Origin: Roseomonas sp. CECT 9278
GTDB lineage: Bacteria; Pseudomonadota; Alphaproteobacteria; Acetobacterales; Acetobacteraceae
DNA: 64,000 nt
Reading direction: 5' to 3'
Assembly: GCF_918698155.1 (NCBI RefSeq)
Contig: NZ_CAKKLX010000009.1
Coordinates: 81,054-145,053, forward strand
In this document: positions 48,541 to 57,349 of the stretch, in pieces
How the letters are laid out: the number at the start of each line of letters is the position of its first letter
Position numbering within the stretch: the first letter of the stretch is position 1
The notes under the pieces: generated by a model
Databases searched by the model: none
Told to the model about the DNA's origin: nothing
The model's input: only the letters and a program-made list of their open reading frames with translations
Program-made: the position numbers and the translations under genes

Positions 48541-49509
48541 ATGTCTCCATCGCGTCGCGGCGTGATCGCCACAGCCATGGCCGCCGCGCCGATCGGCGCC
48601 CGCGCGCAGGCCGCCTGGCCGGGTGACCGGCCGATCCAGCTCATCGTCCCCTTCCCGCCGGGCGGCGGCACCGACATCAACATCCGCGCCATGGTGCCCT
48701 TCTTCGAGAAGCACCTGCCCGGGGCACGCTTCGTGGTGGTCAATCGCCCGGGCGCGGGGGCGGAGATCGGCTATACCGCCGCCGCGACGGCAGCGCCCGA
48801 CGGATACACGATCGGCACCGTCATCACGCCCAGCCTGCAGACCAACACGATCGAGCGCACGCCACGCTACGCGCTGCGGGACTTCGCCTTCCTCGGCACG
48901 GTGGTGGAGGATCCGGGTGGCTTCTTCGTCGCGCCGAACAGCCCGTGGCGGAATGTCGCGGACCTGGTGCAGGCGGCGAAGGCGGCGCCCGGCACCATCG
49001 CGGTCGCCACCGCCGGCATCGGCTCGGACGACCACCTGCTGATGATCGAATTCGAGAATGCCGCCGGCGTGCGGCTGAACCACGTGCCCTTCGCCGGCCA
49101 GGCGCCGGGGGTGACGGCGCTGATCGGCGGCCATGTCCAGGTCGCGTCGATGAACATGGGCGAGAGCGTGGGCATGATGCGCGAGGGCCGGGTGCGCGCG
49201 CTCGCGGCCGCCGGGCCGGCGCGCTTCCCGATGGCGCCCGACGTGCCGACCTTCGCCGAGGCCGGCTTCCCGATCGACACCGGCGTGGTGCGCAGCCTGG
49301 TCGTGCCGGTGGCGACGCCGGTGCCGATCCTGCAACGGCTGCAGGCGATGCTGGCGGCCACGATGCGCGACCCGGCCTGGATCGCGGAAGCGGAGCGCCT
49401 GTTCATCCCGCTGCAATACCGCTCGCCTGAGGACACCTACCGGATCGTCTGGGACGCGGAGCGGGCGCTGCGCGCGCTGTGGGCGCGGCGTCCGTGGAAG
49501 GACAGCTGA
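48541..49509 (+). CDS. Bug/TctC-family tripartite tricarboxylate binding protein
   Basis: A 322-residue exported receptor. MSPSRRGVIATAMAAAPIGARAQ is a Tat-like/Sec signal with two arginines. The mature start AAWPGDRPIQLIVPFPPGGGTDINIR is followed by VVVNRPGAGAEIG, NHVPFAGQAPGVTA and DVPTFAEAGFPID. It is the first gene of a run with a metal-dependent cyclase (3 bp later) and an SDR oxidoreductase (4-bp overlap), so it probably binds a substrate that these enzymes convert. GGGGGAAGGG at 48519-48532 is the likely ribosome-binding region. Confidence 0.9.
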   Translation: MSPSRRGVIATAMAAAPIGARAQAAWPGDRPIQLIVPFPPGGGTDINIRAMVPFFEKHLPGARFVVVNRPGAGAEIGYTAAATAAPDGYTIGTVITPSLQTNTIERTPRYALRDFAFLGTVVEDPGGFFVAPNSPWRNVADLVQAAKAAPGTIAVATAGIGSDDHLLMIEFENAAGVRLNHVPFAGQAPGVTALIGGHVQVASMNMGESVGMMREGRVRALAAAGPARFPMAPDVPTFAEAGFPIDTGVVRSLVVPVATPVPILQRLQAMLAATMRDPAWIAEAERLFIPLQYRSPEDTYRIVWDAERALRALWARRPWKDS

Positions 49510-49512
49510 GAC

Positions 49513-50187
49513 GTGGCGCGGCTGATCGATCTCTCGACCCCGGTCCGCACCGGGCATTTCCGCTGGGCGGTGGAACGACGCCTGGCCAAAAGCCACGACA
49601 CCGGCGCCGGCCAGGCGACCTGGGCGGGCTGGAACGTGCACGCCTTCACCCACATGGACAGCCCGCGGCATGTGGACCCCGAAGGCTTCACGACGGATGC
49701 GATCTCGCTGGACATGACCTGCGGGCCAGGGGCGGTGGTGGATGTCTCGGACGTGCCGGCCAACAGCCCGATTCCGGTCGAACGCCTGGCGGCGGCGGGG
49801 GCGCATCTGCGGCGCGGCGACTTCGCGCTGATCCGCACGCGCTGGGACGAACGCGCGAGCCTCGACACCGAGGATTTCTGGCTGAAGGCACCGTGGATGA
49901 CGGCGGAGGGGTCCATCTGGCTGCGCGAGCAGGGCATCAAGGCGGTCGGCTTCGACTTCCCGCAGGACCACTGCATCCGCTTCTTCCTGACCGGACAGCC
50001 GCGCCCGCCGCTGCCCGAGCACGTCACGCATTTCCACCTGCTGGCGCGCGGCGTGATCATGTTCGAATACCTGTGCAACATGGGTGCCATCACGCAGCCG
50101 CGCTGCCAGGTGATCGGCTTGCCGGTGAAGCTGCCGGACAGCGATGGCGCGCCGGCGCGGGTCATCGCCATCGAGGATGAGGCGTGA
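49513..50187 (+). CDS. Cyclase family protein (kynurenine-formamidase-like)
   Basis: A 224-residue metal-dependent hydrolase of the cyclase fold. The metal motif appears as HAFTHMDSPRHVDP (His-x3-His-x-Asp...His), followed by GPGAVVDVSDVP, LIRTRWDER and GFDFPQDHCIRF. It starts with GTG only 3 bp after the Bug stop and ends in a GTGA overlap with the SDR gene. Members hydrolyse N-formylkynurenine, isatin or other lactam/ester bonds. The leading HxGT of KynB reads HAFT here, so the substrate is probably different. Confidence 0.85.
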   Translation: MARLIDLSTPVRTGHFRWAVERRLAKSHDTGAGQATWAGWNVHAFTHMDSPRHVDPEGFTTDAISLDMTCGPGAVVDVSDVPANSPIPVERLAAAGAHLRRGDFALIRTRWDERASLDTEDFWLKAPWMTAEGSIWLREQGIKAVGFDFPQDHCIRFFLTGQPRPPLPEHVTHFHLLARGVIMFEYLCNMGAITQPRCQVIGLPVKLPDSDGAPARVIAIEDEA

Positions 50188-50960
50188 GCCTCGCGGGGCA
50201 GGTCGCGCTGGTCACCGGCGGCGGGTCGGGGATCGGCGAGGGGATTGCGCTGCGGCTGGCGCGCGATGGTGCGGCCGTGGTGGTCGCCGACGTGAATGCG
50301 GTCGCCGCCGCGCGCGTGGCGGATGCGATCACGGCGGCCGGCGGCACTGCGGCGCCGCAGCCGATGGATGTGACGGACGAGGCGCAGGTCGATGCCGCGG
50401 TGGCCGAGGCCGAGCGACGCTTCGGCCGGCTGCGGATCGCGGTGTGCAATGCCGGCATCACCGATCGCGTGCCGGCGCTGGAGATGTCGCTCGCCGCCTT
50501 CGAGCGCGTGCTGCGGGTGAACCTGGTGGGCTGCTTCCTCACGGCGCGTGCTGCCGGGCGGGCGATGTCCGCTGCGCCCGGGGCAGGCGGGCGGATCGTG
50601 ACCATCTCCTCCGTCTCCGGGCAGTTCGGCGGCACCGGGCGCGCCGCCTATGGCGCGAGCAAGGGCGGCATCGAGATGCTGACCCGCGTGCTGGCGGCGG
50701 AACTCGCGCCCGCCGGCATCCTGGTGAATGGGGTGGCGCCGGGACCGGTGCAGGTGGCGCGCACCGCCCATGGGCCGCGGCAGCGCGCCGCCTTCCTGGA
50801 TCGGATGGCGGTGAAACGCTACGGCACGCCGGCCGACGTGGCGGCGGCGGTGGCCTTCCTGTGCGGCGGCGACAACGGCTTCGTCACCGGGCAGATCCTG
50901 AACGTGGATGGCGGCTTCGCGTCGTCGGGCGTGATGTACGACCCTGCCGAGGGCGCCTGA
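50184..50960 (+). CDS. Short-chain dehydrogenase/reductase
   Basis: A 258-residue classical SDR. The NAD(P)-binding motif TGGGSGIGEGIA is near residue 12. DVNAVAAARVADA suggests an acidic residue favouring NAD. CNAGITD, the catalytic Ser in TISSVSGQFGG, and YGASKGGIEM (Tyr-x3-Lys) are intact. It starts with GTG overlapping the cyclase stop. It probably oxidises or reduces a hydroxy/keto intermediate in the same pathway as the Bug-bound compound. Confidence 0.92.
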   Translation: MSLAGQVALVTGGGSGIGEGIALRLARDGAAVVVADVNAVAAARVADAITAAGGTAAPQPMDVTDEAQVDAAVAEAERRFGRLRIAVCNAGITDRVPALEMSLAAFERVLRVNLVGCFLTARAAGRAMSAAPGAGGRIVTISSVSGQFGGTGRAAYGASKGGIEMLTRVLAAELAPAGILVNGVAPGPVQVARTAHGPRQRAAFLDRMAVKRYGTPADVAAAVAFLCGGDNGFVTGQILNVDGGFASSGVMYDPAEGA

Positions 50961-50962
50961 CG

Positions 50963-51364
50963 CTACTGCGGGAAGTGCTCGACATGCGTCTCGGCGGTGC
51001 GGCCGAAATAGACGACGCGCCGGCCGAGGAAGGAGACCATGTAGCCGGCGCAACCGGCCGCCGTGACCGTGCGGCAGAAGCCGGCATAGGTGTAGCCGGG
51101 CGCATTCGTCTGGGCGTCGCGGACGGCTGCGGCGACCACGGTGGCCTGGAATTCGGCGGCGACGGGGGCGTCCGGGGCGGGATGCACCAGCTCCAGGCTG
51201 TCGCCGTCCGGCAGGTAGTAGGTCGAGACGCCGCGGCGGTAGTCCACGGCATAGCCCTCGAAGCCTGCGTCGATCAGGCGGCCGACGATCGACGGGAAAT
51301 CGAGCGATCCGTCATGCGATGCCGCGAGGCAGGATTGGGCGATGCTGGTTCGATGCGCGTCCAT
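50963..51364 (-). CDS. DUF1398 family protein (YbcV-like)
   Basis: A 133-residue protein from ATG 51364. It shows the family pattern AQSCLAASHDGSLDFPSIVGRLIDAGFEGYAVDYRRG and YYLPDGDSLEL, closing with AGYMVSFLGRRVVYFGR. DUF1398/YbcV proteins are widespread and of unknown function. A longer start at 51439 adds a low-complexity leader and is not preferred. It is convergent with the SDR gene. Confidence 0.85.
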   Translation of the reverse strand: MDAHRTSIAQSCLAASHDGSLDFPSIVGRLIDAGFEGYAVDYRRGVSTYYLPDGDSLELVHPAPDAPVAAEFQATVVAAAVRDAQTNAPGYTYAGFCRTVTAAGCAGYMVSFLGRRVVYFGRTAETHVEHFPQ

Positions 51365-51509
51365 GGCGTTGCTCCGTGTCGGGGGTGGCGTGGGTCGTGC
51401 CGCGGTGGCGATTCCGGCATCGTCGTCGAAGGCCGTCACCGTCCTGGTCCGGGGCGCACCGGCGAGGCCAAGCAGGCGCGCGGCTGCGCTGGCGATGCGG
51501 CCGGTCGCA

Positions 51510-51971
51510 TCATTCCGTCGGCATGGTTGTCAGGTCATGGGCGGCGACGATCTTGCGGAGCGCGGCTTCCACCCCGGCGCGTTCCTGCGCGCTGAGACAC
51601 CCGAAAATGGCCGCGTCATTCGCATCCGCCAGGCGCGCGAGGCGCGGCACCAGGCGGCGCCCTTCAGGAGTCAGCGCCAGGCTGTGGGCGCGGCCGTCCT
51701 CGGGGTTGGCGTGCCGGGACGCCAGCCGCTTGGCGACGAGGCGATCGGCAAGCTTGCTGATCGCGCCGCGTGTCATGCCCATGCGATCCGCGAGGTGGCT
51801 CGGCGGCCGGGAGGCGACGTCGTGCAGTTCCCGCAGCACGACCCATTCGGCGACGGTGACGCCCTGGCCGTCCAACCGCCGGGCGAAGGCCGCGGAGACG
51901 TGGTTGGAGACCAGCCGCAGCCAATAGCCGAGGTGGTCTGTGAGTGCGGCAGGGGACGGCGTGCGGACCAT
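51510..51971 (-). CDS. MarR family transcriptional regulator
   Basis: A 153-residue winged-helix regulator. The helix-turn-helix region is LHDVASRPPSHLADRMGMTRGAISKLADRLVAKRLASR, followed by the wing with DGRAHSLALTPEGRRL, which are MarR hallmarks. A perfect 12+12-bp inverted repeat begins 16 bp upstream of its start (51987-52022), pointing to autoregulation. The ABC efflux ATPase gene lies on the same strand upstream, ending at 52040, so the operator sits between the two. The ligand is unknown. Confidence 0.92.
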   Translation of the reverse strand: MVRTPSPAALTDHLGYWLRLVSNHVSAAFARRLDGQGVTVAEWVVLRELHDVASRPPSHLADRMGMTRGAISKLADRLVAKRLASRHANPEDGRAHSLALTPEGRRLVPRLARLADANDAAIFGCLSAQERAGVEAALRKIVAAHDLTTMPTE

Positions 51972-51986
51972 GGGCGACCTTTTGAG

Positions 51987-52022
51987 TGACTAGGAAACGA
52001 TAAGTTGAAAGTTTCCTAGTCA
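51987..52022. promoter_or_regulatory. Perfect inverted repeat, probable MarR operator
   Basis: TGACTAGGAAAC (51987-51998) and GTTTCCTAGTCA (52011-52022) are exact reverse complements separated by 12 AT-rich bases. The repeat lies 16 bp upstream of the MarR start. Its length and symmetry suit one or two MarR dimers and negative autoregulation. Confidence 0.75.
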
Positions 52023-52039
52023 ACCGAAATCCGTGGCGG

Positions 52040-52741
52040 TCAGCGGCGCATGTCGGGCATGCCTGTCTCGTCGCTGACGATCCTGCCATCCACCAGGTGG
52101 ATGCGCCGCGTGGCGCGGCGTGCGAGGTCCGCATCGTGGGTCACGACCAGCACGGCGCGGCCTTCCTCCGCCGCGAGCCGCGCGAAGATGTCGAAGACCG
52201 CCGCGGCGTTGCGCGTGTCGAGGTTGCCGGTCGGTTCGTCGGCCAGCAGCAGCACGGGGTCGTTGGCCAGGGCGCGGGCGATGGCGACGCGCTGGCGCAT
52301 GCCGCCGGAGAGCTGTTCGGGCAGCTTCGCCGCCGCATCCGCGAGGCCGAGGGCATCGAGCAACGCCATGGCGCGCGCCACCGCGGCCTCCGGCTTCAGG
52401 ACGCCGCGCCGGCGGATGGGAATGAGCACATTGTCCAGCGCGGAGAATTCCGGCAGCAGGAAATGGAACTGGAAGACGAAGCCGAGCCGTGCGAGGCGCA
52501 GCGCCGCGAGGTCCTGGCCGGACAGCAGCGCGGTATCGGTGCCTTCGAGCAGCACGCGCCCCGCGCTCGGCCGGTCGAGCAGCCCGAGCAGATACAGCAG
52601 CGAGGATTTCCCGGACCCCGACGGCCCCGTGATGGCGATGAATTCCCCCCGGGTGACGGTCAGGCTGATGTCGCTGACCAGCGTCACGCCCTCCCCCAGC
52701 CGCTTGGTGATGCCTTCGGCAGCGAGCAGCGCCGCGGTCAC
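52040..52741 (-). CDS. ABC transporter ATP-binding protein (LolD/MacB type)
   Basis: A 233-residue ABC ATPase with Walker A TGPSGSGKSSLL, the LLGLLDRPSAGRVLLEG segment typical of LolD/MacB, signature LSGGMRQRVAIARAL and Walker B LLLADEPTGNLD. The start is GTG 52741; no good ATG or Shine-Dalgarno sequence is seen, and the frame is open further upstream without homology. It is the third gene of MFP - permease - ATPase, so it powers an efflux or lipoprotein-release-type complex. Confidence 0.9.
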   Translation of the reverse strand: MTAALLAAEGITKRLGEGVTLVSDISLTVTRGEFIAITGPSGSGKSSLLYLLGLLDRPSAGRVLLEGTDTALLSGQDLAALRLARLGFVFQFHFLLPEFSALDNVLIPIRRRGVLKPEAAVARAMALLDALGLADAAAKLPEQLSGGMRQRVAIARALANDPVLLLADEPTGNLDTRNAAAVFDIFARLAAEEGRAVLVVTHDADLARRATRRIHLVDGRIVSDETGMPDMRR

Positions 52742-52799
52742 GGCGCCAGGTTCCAGAAAAGGGAGGGGGTTCGGGGGAGTTCCCGCCCCCGGCCTTCCG

Positions 52800-54044
52800 T
52801 CACGCGGCGCCCCTGACGACCTGCACCGGATCCAGCCTGGCTGCCCGCCGCGCCGGGATGACGGCCGCGAAGGCCGCCGATGCCACCGCGAAGAACGACG
52901 CCACCGCGAAGATCCGCCAGTCATGCGCCATCAGGAATCGGTCGGTGCCGGCCGGTGTCTGGGTGCCGAAGCGCACCTGCCCCAGCCCTTCGATCATCAG
53001 CTGCCCGAGCACGCAGCCGAGCACGGCGCCGAGCAGCCCCGCGATCATGCCCTGCACCAGGAACAGCCGCTGGATGTCGCCTTCGGTGAAGCCGAGCGAT
53101 TTCAGGATGGCGATGTCGCGCGTCTTCTCGAACACCACGGTCGAGATGATGTTGTAGATGCCGAAGGCGGCGACCAGCAGGATGGCGCCGGTCACGCTGT
53201 ACATGATCGCGTTCTGGATGATGAAGACCGTGAGGATGTTGGCGTTCTGCTCCTCCCAGGATTCCGTGCGGTCGCCGAAGCGCGCTTCGATCTGCCGGGC
53301 CAGCGGTTCGGCCTGCGTCACGTCGGCCAGGCGCAGCAGGATCTGGTTCACGACATTGGGGCGGTCCTGCAGGGTCTGGTTGACCTTCAGCAGCGCATAG
53401 CCGGCCGATTGGTCGAGCGTGACCAGCCCGGTGTGGAAGATGCCCACGATCTTCATCTGCAGGGACACGCCGCGCGGCGAGACGGCGATGACGCTGTCGC
53501 CCATCTGCACGCCGAGCCGCGTCGCCAGGGCCTGGCCAATGATCAGGCCATTGGCGGCCGAGCGCAGGTCCTCGAGCCGGCCGTGGATCATGTCCTTCTG
53601 GAGGTTGGCGACGCGCGCATAGGCCGCCGGCTCGATGCCGGTGACCGTGATGGTGACGTCGCGCGAGCCGTAGCGCAGCAGGGCGGCGCCGGTGAGGATG
53701 GCAGCCGCAGACGCGCCGGGGATCGCCTCCAGCATCGCGAGCTTGTCGCCCGGCGCGCGGATGCCGCGCACGCGGTCGCGCGGCTTCACGCCGTTGATCG
53801 CGACGGCGCCGTCGGGCGTGGCCAGTTCCGCCGCCTGGGGCAGCGGGCTGCGCGTCTCGTCCTTGATGACGATATGCGGCTGTACGTCGATCACCTGCTG
53901 CACGAAATAGGTCTGGAAGCCGCGCATCAGCGATGCGATCGCGATGAAGAAGGCCACGCCCAGCGCCACGCCGAGCACGCTGACCAGCGTCTGGCGGCGC
54001 CGGCGCGACAGCATGCCGCGGGCAAGGTCGAGGATGAGCCTCAT
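52800..54044 (-). CDS. ABC transporter permease, FtsX/MacB/LolC type
   Basis: A 414-residue permease with one N-terminal membrane span (QTLVSVLGVALGVAFFIAIASLM), a large periplasmic domain of about 230 residues, and three C-terminal spans (SVTGAILLVAAFGIYNIIST; GMIAGLLGAVLGCVLGQLMI; FAVASFFAVASAAFAAVIP). KTRDIAILKSLGF is the usual FtsX cytoplasmic loop. It overlaps the membrane-fusion gene by 4 bp. Such mechanotransmission pumps export peptides, macrolides or lipoproteins. Confidence 0.92.
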   Translation of the reverse strand: MRLILDLARGMLSRRRRQTLVSVLGVALGVAFFIAIASLMRGFQTYFVQQVIDVQPHIVIKDETRSPLPQAAELATPDGAVAINGVKPRDRVRGIRAPGDKLAMLEAIPGASAAAILTGAALLRYGSRDVTITVTGIEPAAYARVANLQKDMIHGRLEDLRSAANGLIIGQALATRLGVQMGDSVIAVSPRGVSLQMKIVGIFHTGLVTLDQSAGYALLKVNQTLQDRPNVVNQILLRLADVTQAEPLARQIEARFGDRTESWEEQNANILTVFIIQNAIMYSVTGAILLVAAFGIYNIISTVVFEKTRDIAILKSLGFTEGDIQRLFLVQGMIAGLLGAVLGCVLGQLMIEGLGQVRFGTQTPAGTDRFLMAHDWRIFAVASFFAVASAAFAAVIPARRAARLDPVQVVRGAA

Positions 54045-55033
54045 GGCCTGATGCGCACCGCCTGTCCCGCCACGAGGCCGGGCGGTGGGTCGAGCACCAC
54101 CGCCTCGCCGGGGTGCAGGCCGCGCCGGATCTCGACGGCGCGGGGGCCTTGCACGCCCACCTCGACAGGGCGCGGCTGCACCGCTTCGCCCTGCACCACG
54201 AAGACCCGCCCGTCGCGCACCGCCGCGGGCGGGACCAGCACGGCATTGTCGGTCTGGTGCAGCACGATGTTCGCCTCGACCGTCATGCCGATCATCAGGG
54301 GCGTGTCGTCGGGCAGCGCCAGGCGGACGCGGTAGGCCTTGCGGGTGGCGTCGCCCTTTGGGGTGATCTGGCCGACCGTCGCGGTCAGCACCTGGCCGGG
54401 GAAGGCATCGGCGCGCAGCAGCACGCGCTGGCCTTCGCGGACCTGGGCGATGTCCTCCTCGTCCACCTCGGCCGTCACGCGGAGTGGGCGAGGTTCGCCG
54501 ATCCAGAACAGGCTGGCGGGGGTGTCGACCACCTCGCCGACCTCGGCATCGCGGCGCAGCACGATGCCGTCCGCGGGGGCGCGCACGATGTAGTCATCCA
54601 GGCGGCGCTGCGCGGCCTCGGCCACGGCGCGCACGGCGCGGGCCTCGGCCTCGGCGCGGTCGAGGGTGGCGCGGGCGGCGATGTCGCGGGTGACCAGGGT
54701 ACGGATGCGGGCCAGGTCCTCCTGCGCGAAGCGGGCGCGGGCTTCGGTCTCCTCGGCGCGGTGCACGGCCTCCCGGTTGTCCAGGCGCGCGAGGGGCTGG
54801 CCTTCGGCGACGCGTGACCCTTCCTCGGCCAGGACCTCGGTGATGCGGGCGCGGACCGCCGGGCCGACACGGGCCCAATGGATCGGTTCGACGCTGCCGG
54901 TGGCATAGACGGCGCGCAAGGCCGGGCCCGAGGTGGCGAGCGCGAGGGTCACGGCGGGCGGCAACGTCCACCAGGCCCAGCCACCGGCGGCGGCACAGAC
55001 GATCAGGACAGCCAGAATCAGGCGGCGGCGCAT
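54041..55033 (-). CDS. Efflux membrane-fusion (periplasmic adaptor) protein
   Basis: A 330-residue HlyD/MacA-type adaptor: one N-terminal anchor (LILAVLIVCAAAGGWAWWTLP), a split biotinyl-lipoyl domain (VYATGSVEPIHWARVGPAVRARI and IVRAPADGIVLRRDAEVGEVV), a helical hairpin rich in Ala/Arg/Glu between them, and beta-barrel regions with TAEVDEEDIAQVREGQ. It is the first gene of the three-gene ABC efflux operon. No outer-membrane TolC is encoded nearby. Confidence 0.92.
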   Translation of the reverse strand: MRRRLILAVLIVCAAAGGWAWWTLPPAVTLALATSGPALRAVYATGSVEPIHWARVGPAVRARITEVLAEEGSRVAEGQPLARLDNREAVHRAEETEARARFAQEDLARIRTLVTRDIAARATLDRAEAEARAVRAVAEAAQRRLDDYIVRAPADGIVLRRDAEVGEVVDTPASLFWIGEPRPLRVTAEVDEEDIAQVREGQRVLLRADAFPGQVLTATVGQITPKGDATRKAYRVRLALPDDTPLMIGMTVEANIVLHQTDNAVLVPPAAVRDGRVFVVQGEAVQPRPVEVGVQGPRAVEIRRGLHPGEAVVLDPPPGLVAGQAVRIRP

Positions 55034-55087
55034 GGTCCGGGATGGGTAGCACGGGGGCGGGCCCGGCGCGCGGGGGATGAAAGCCGG

Positions 55088-55116
55088 TTGCGGGGCGGCG
55101 GCGCGGCGGGTAGAAG
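55088..55116 (+). promoter_or_regulatory. Promoter candidate for tRNA-Thr
   Basis: TTGCGG (55088-55093) and TAGAAG (55111-55116) are separated by 17 bp and end 41 bp before the tRNA. GC-rich sequence follows the -10. Confidence 0.45.
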
Positions 55117-55157
55117 GCGCCGCCCGGGTCGCTTAGCGAGCCGCAGCTTGGCACGGG

Positions 55158-55232
<75 letters not shown>

Positions 55233-55242
55233 GTTAGACGCT

Positions 55243-55264
55243 CCGGGGGCACACCGGGGGCACA
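55243..55264. repeat. Two tandem 11-bp repeats just after tRNA-Thr
   Basis: CCGGGGGCACA occurs twice head to tail (55243-55253, 55254-55264), beginning 10 bp after the tRNA CCA. Short repeats of this kind next to a tRNA can be integrase arm sites. No integrase gene is present. The remaining 149 bp up to the IS fragment hold nothing I recognise. Confidence 0.5.
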
Positions 55265-55413
55265 ATCCTCATTCCGGTCGATCCGGCGGCAGCCGCCCCC
55301 GGCGGATGTTGCGCCATTGATCATTGATGTGGACCGTGTGGCGGTTCGGGCAATTGTCGGCGGTATACGTGCATGTTGGCAGCGCTAATCCCATTGGGCT
55401 TCGCGGTAGTTTC

Positions 55414-55713
55414 TCAGCTACCCAGCATCGTGGCGGAAAACGCTAGATCGACAGCGCCGTGGAATTTGGACGCGACCGTCTGCCATGGACCGAAGTGCAC
55501 TGGCAGCATCCGCCAGCCACCCGCGCTGCGCGCCATGTAGCGGATCGCGTTCAGCACCTCGCGCAGATCGACCAAGGGCTTCCGGCCTCGACGTGACTGC
55601 TTCGGCAGCAGCGGCTCGATCCGCGCCCATTCCTCGTCCGTCAGGTCAGGCGGGTAGCGCTTCGTCTTCCGGCCAAGCTCGGCCATCCGGCCTCGGGTCT
55701 CTCGGGTCCACAT
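55414..55713 (-). pseudogene. IS5-family transposase, N-terminal fragment
   Basis: The 99-codon frame encodes the N-terminal DUF4096-type part of an IS5-family transposase: KRYPPDLTDEEWARIEPLLP, RRGRKPLVDLREVLNAIRYMARSAGGWRMLPVHFGPWQTV. Homology stops at about codon 80 (55474), and the following residues lead to an unrelated stop, so the catalytic DDE core is missing. The true start is probably ATG 55686. The sequence after 55735 (CGCAAACGGTCACTGAAATG at 55756-55775) may be the IS terminus. It is a dead remnant next to the tRNA. Confidence 0.82.
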
Positions 55714-55822
55714 CCCGAGTTTGAATCACCCCCGGTCGCGTCGCTCCAAGCCTTTCGCAAACGGTCACTGAAATGCCCAACCCCGACACCACGCAGCTCA
55801 GCCGGCGCCGCCCGACCGGCCG

Positions 55823-56620
55823 TCAGCACAACCCCCTCGATCCGCTGCTCACCGCGAGGTCAAGCACGCGCTCGGCATCCGCGCTGGTTCCGCGGTGCTC
55901 GTGACCCGTGCATGCCTCGATCAGCAGGCCGAGCTGTGCGGCATCAAGACGGAGCAAGCCGTCCCTAGCGAGTTGCCGCGCATGTTTGGCCGCCCGCTCG
56001 CCATGGCCGATGTCACGCCCTTCGTCCCAGCGCCGGCAGTCGTGCAGTAGCGCCAAGAGTTCGACGACCGCCGCATCCGCGTCCGGCGTCATGGCCGCGA
56101 GCGCCAACCCGTTCTCCCGCACCCGCAGCCAGTGCGCCGGCCCGTGAATGCCATTCAGGTCGAGCGCGTAGTCCGACAACACGTGCTCGACGAGCCAGGG
56201 CAGCACCGGCCGGCCCCAGGCGGTGATGCCGTCGCGGTAGGGCGCCGCGATCCCCAGCCGCTCCGCTCCCGCGAGGATGCCCTCGAGATAGCTCGGGCGA
56301 GGCTGGCCCGGCCGTTCCTCGCTGGCGACGTAGACCAGCGCCGGCGCGCCGCCGGCGTCGATCATCTCCTTGCGATAGAGGTTCGAGCGCACGCCTTCAT
56401 GGCAGTCTAGCGCTCGCGCGCACTCCTCCGTCAGGTGTCAGACCAGGCCGGTCACCTCGGCCGCGTCATCCGGCAGGATGGTCGCCACGCCGCGGCGGTT
56501 GATGACGAAGCACCAGCCAGGGAGGCTCACCACCTCCCCGGCCACCGCCTGCGGGCACCGCTGCGCCATCTGCACGGCGCAGAGGTTCGACCCGTAGGCG
56601 ACGTAGCGACGACGCTCGGC
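55823..56620 (-). pseudogene. Gamma-glutamylcyclotransferase-HD domain fusion with in-frame stop
   Basis: Reading from about 56620 leftward, one frame gives YVAYGSNLCAVQMAQRC and SLPGWCFVINRRGVATILP, the N-terminal GGCT/AIG2-like motifs. It then meets TGA at 56440-56438, where the family has a Trp (GLVW), and continues in the same frame as HLTEECARALDCHEGVRSNLYRKEMID...LVYVASEE. An HD-type segment follows (NGIHGPAHW, LLALLHDCRRWDEG, IGHGERAAKHA, CTGHEH). So a fused GGCT-HD protein is interrupted by one nonsense codon. The far C-terminus also ends abruptly. A second, shorter copy of the N-terminal part is at 59283-59465. Confidence 0.75.
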
Positions 56621-56639
56621 GCGCACCGTCCAGGCTCCC

Positions 56640-57110
56640 GCCGCGGCGGTTCGCGGAGCATATTCGCGAGTGGTGCACGCTCCGACACGCTCAGGTCCTT
56701 CTCCGACCGTGTGCGCATCATCGACGCCGCGTAGAGCTCCTTGCGCAGCAGCGGGCTGAGCTCCTCCTCCGCCCGGCGCAGCAGCAGCACCAGTTCGGCG
56801 AGGAGCGGCTCGGTGCCCGGCAGCCCGCGAGCGTAGCGCTCCAGCCAGCGCAGTTCGCGTTCGAGGAAGTGCTTCGCGCCGCGGCGATCGCCCTCCCGGT
56901 TCAGGCCAACGGCCTGGCGCATCGCGTCCGCCTGCCAGGCTGCGAAGGTCGCCTGGCTCCGCTCGACATCGCGCTGCTGCGCGTTGTTGTAGTGCCATGG
57001 GCGTGCCCGGTGCACCGGCCGGGCAGTGCAGGCGGAACACGACCCGCTTGGGGCTGTCGGGCAGCAGGGTGCCGACCAGAACCTCTATCGCGCCCGGCAG
57101 GACGCCCCCG
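56640..57110 (-). pseudogene. Remnant resembling the C-terminal part of a VWA-domain protein
   Basis: Two reverse-strand frames join near 57005. The upstream part is GAIEVLVGTLLPDSPKRVVFRLHCPAG (beta-sandwich-like). The downstream part is HYNNAQQRDVERSQATFAAWQADAMRQAVGLNREGDRRGAKHFLERELRWLERYARG, a charged helical region as found after VWA domains. No full-length frame exists. The family call is weak; that it is a frameshifted remnant is more secure. Confidence 0.4.
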
Positions 57111-57349
57111 CGCGGCATCGACTGCGCTGCGCGCAACCCATGCGCGTGCTCTATTGTGCACCGCAACCTAATGGGCGGCGATCATGTCATGAAACCGCGG
57201 AAAATCAGCGGTCCAAACGATTTTCGCGGTGCAATCGGTCCTGGAATCATGCCAATTAGAACGCTCATGTGTCGATCTGTGGCGCATGGCGCGGCCTGCT
57301 CCAACACCGGGGTCTGCCGCGCGGTTCGCATTCAGCCGGGAGATGATGG

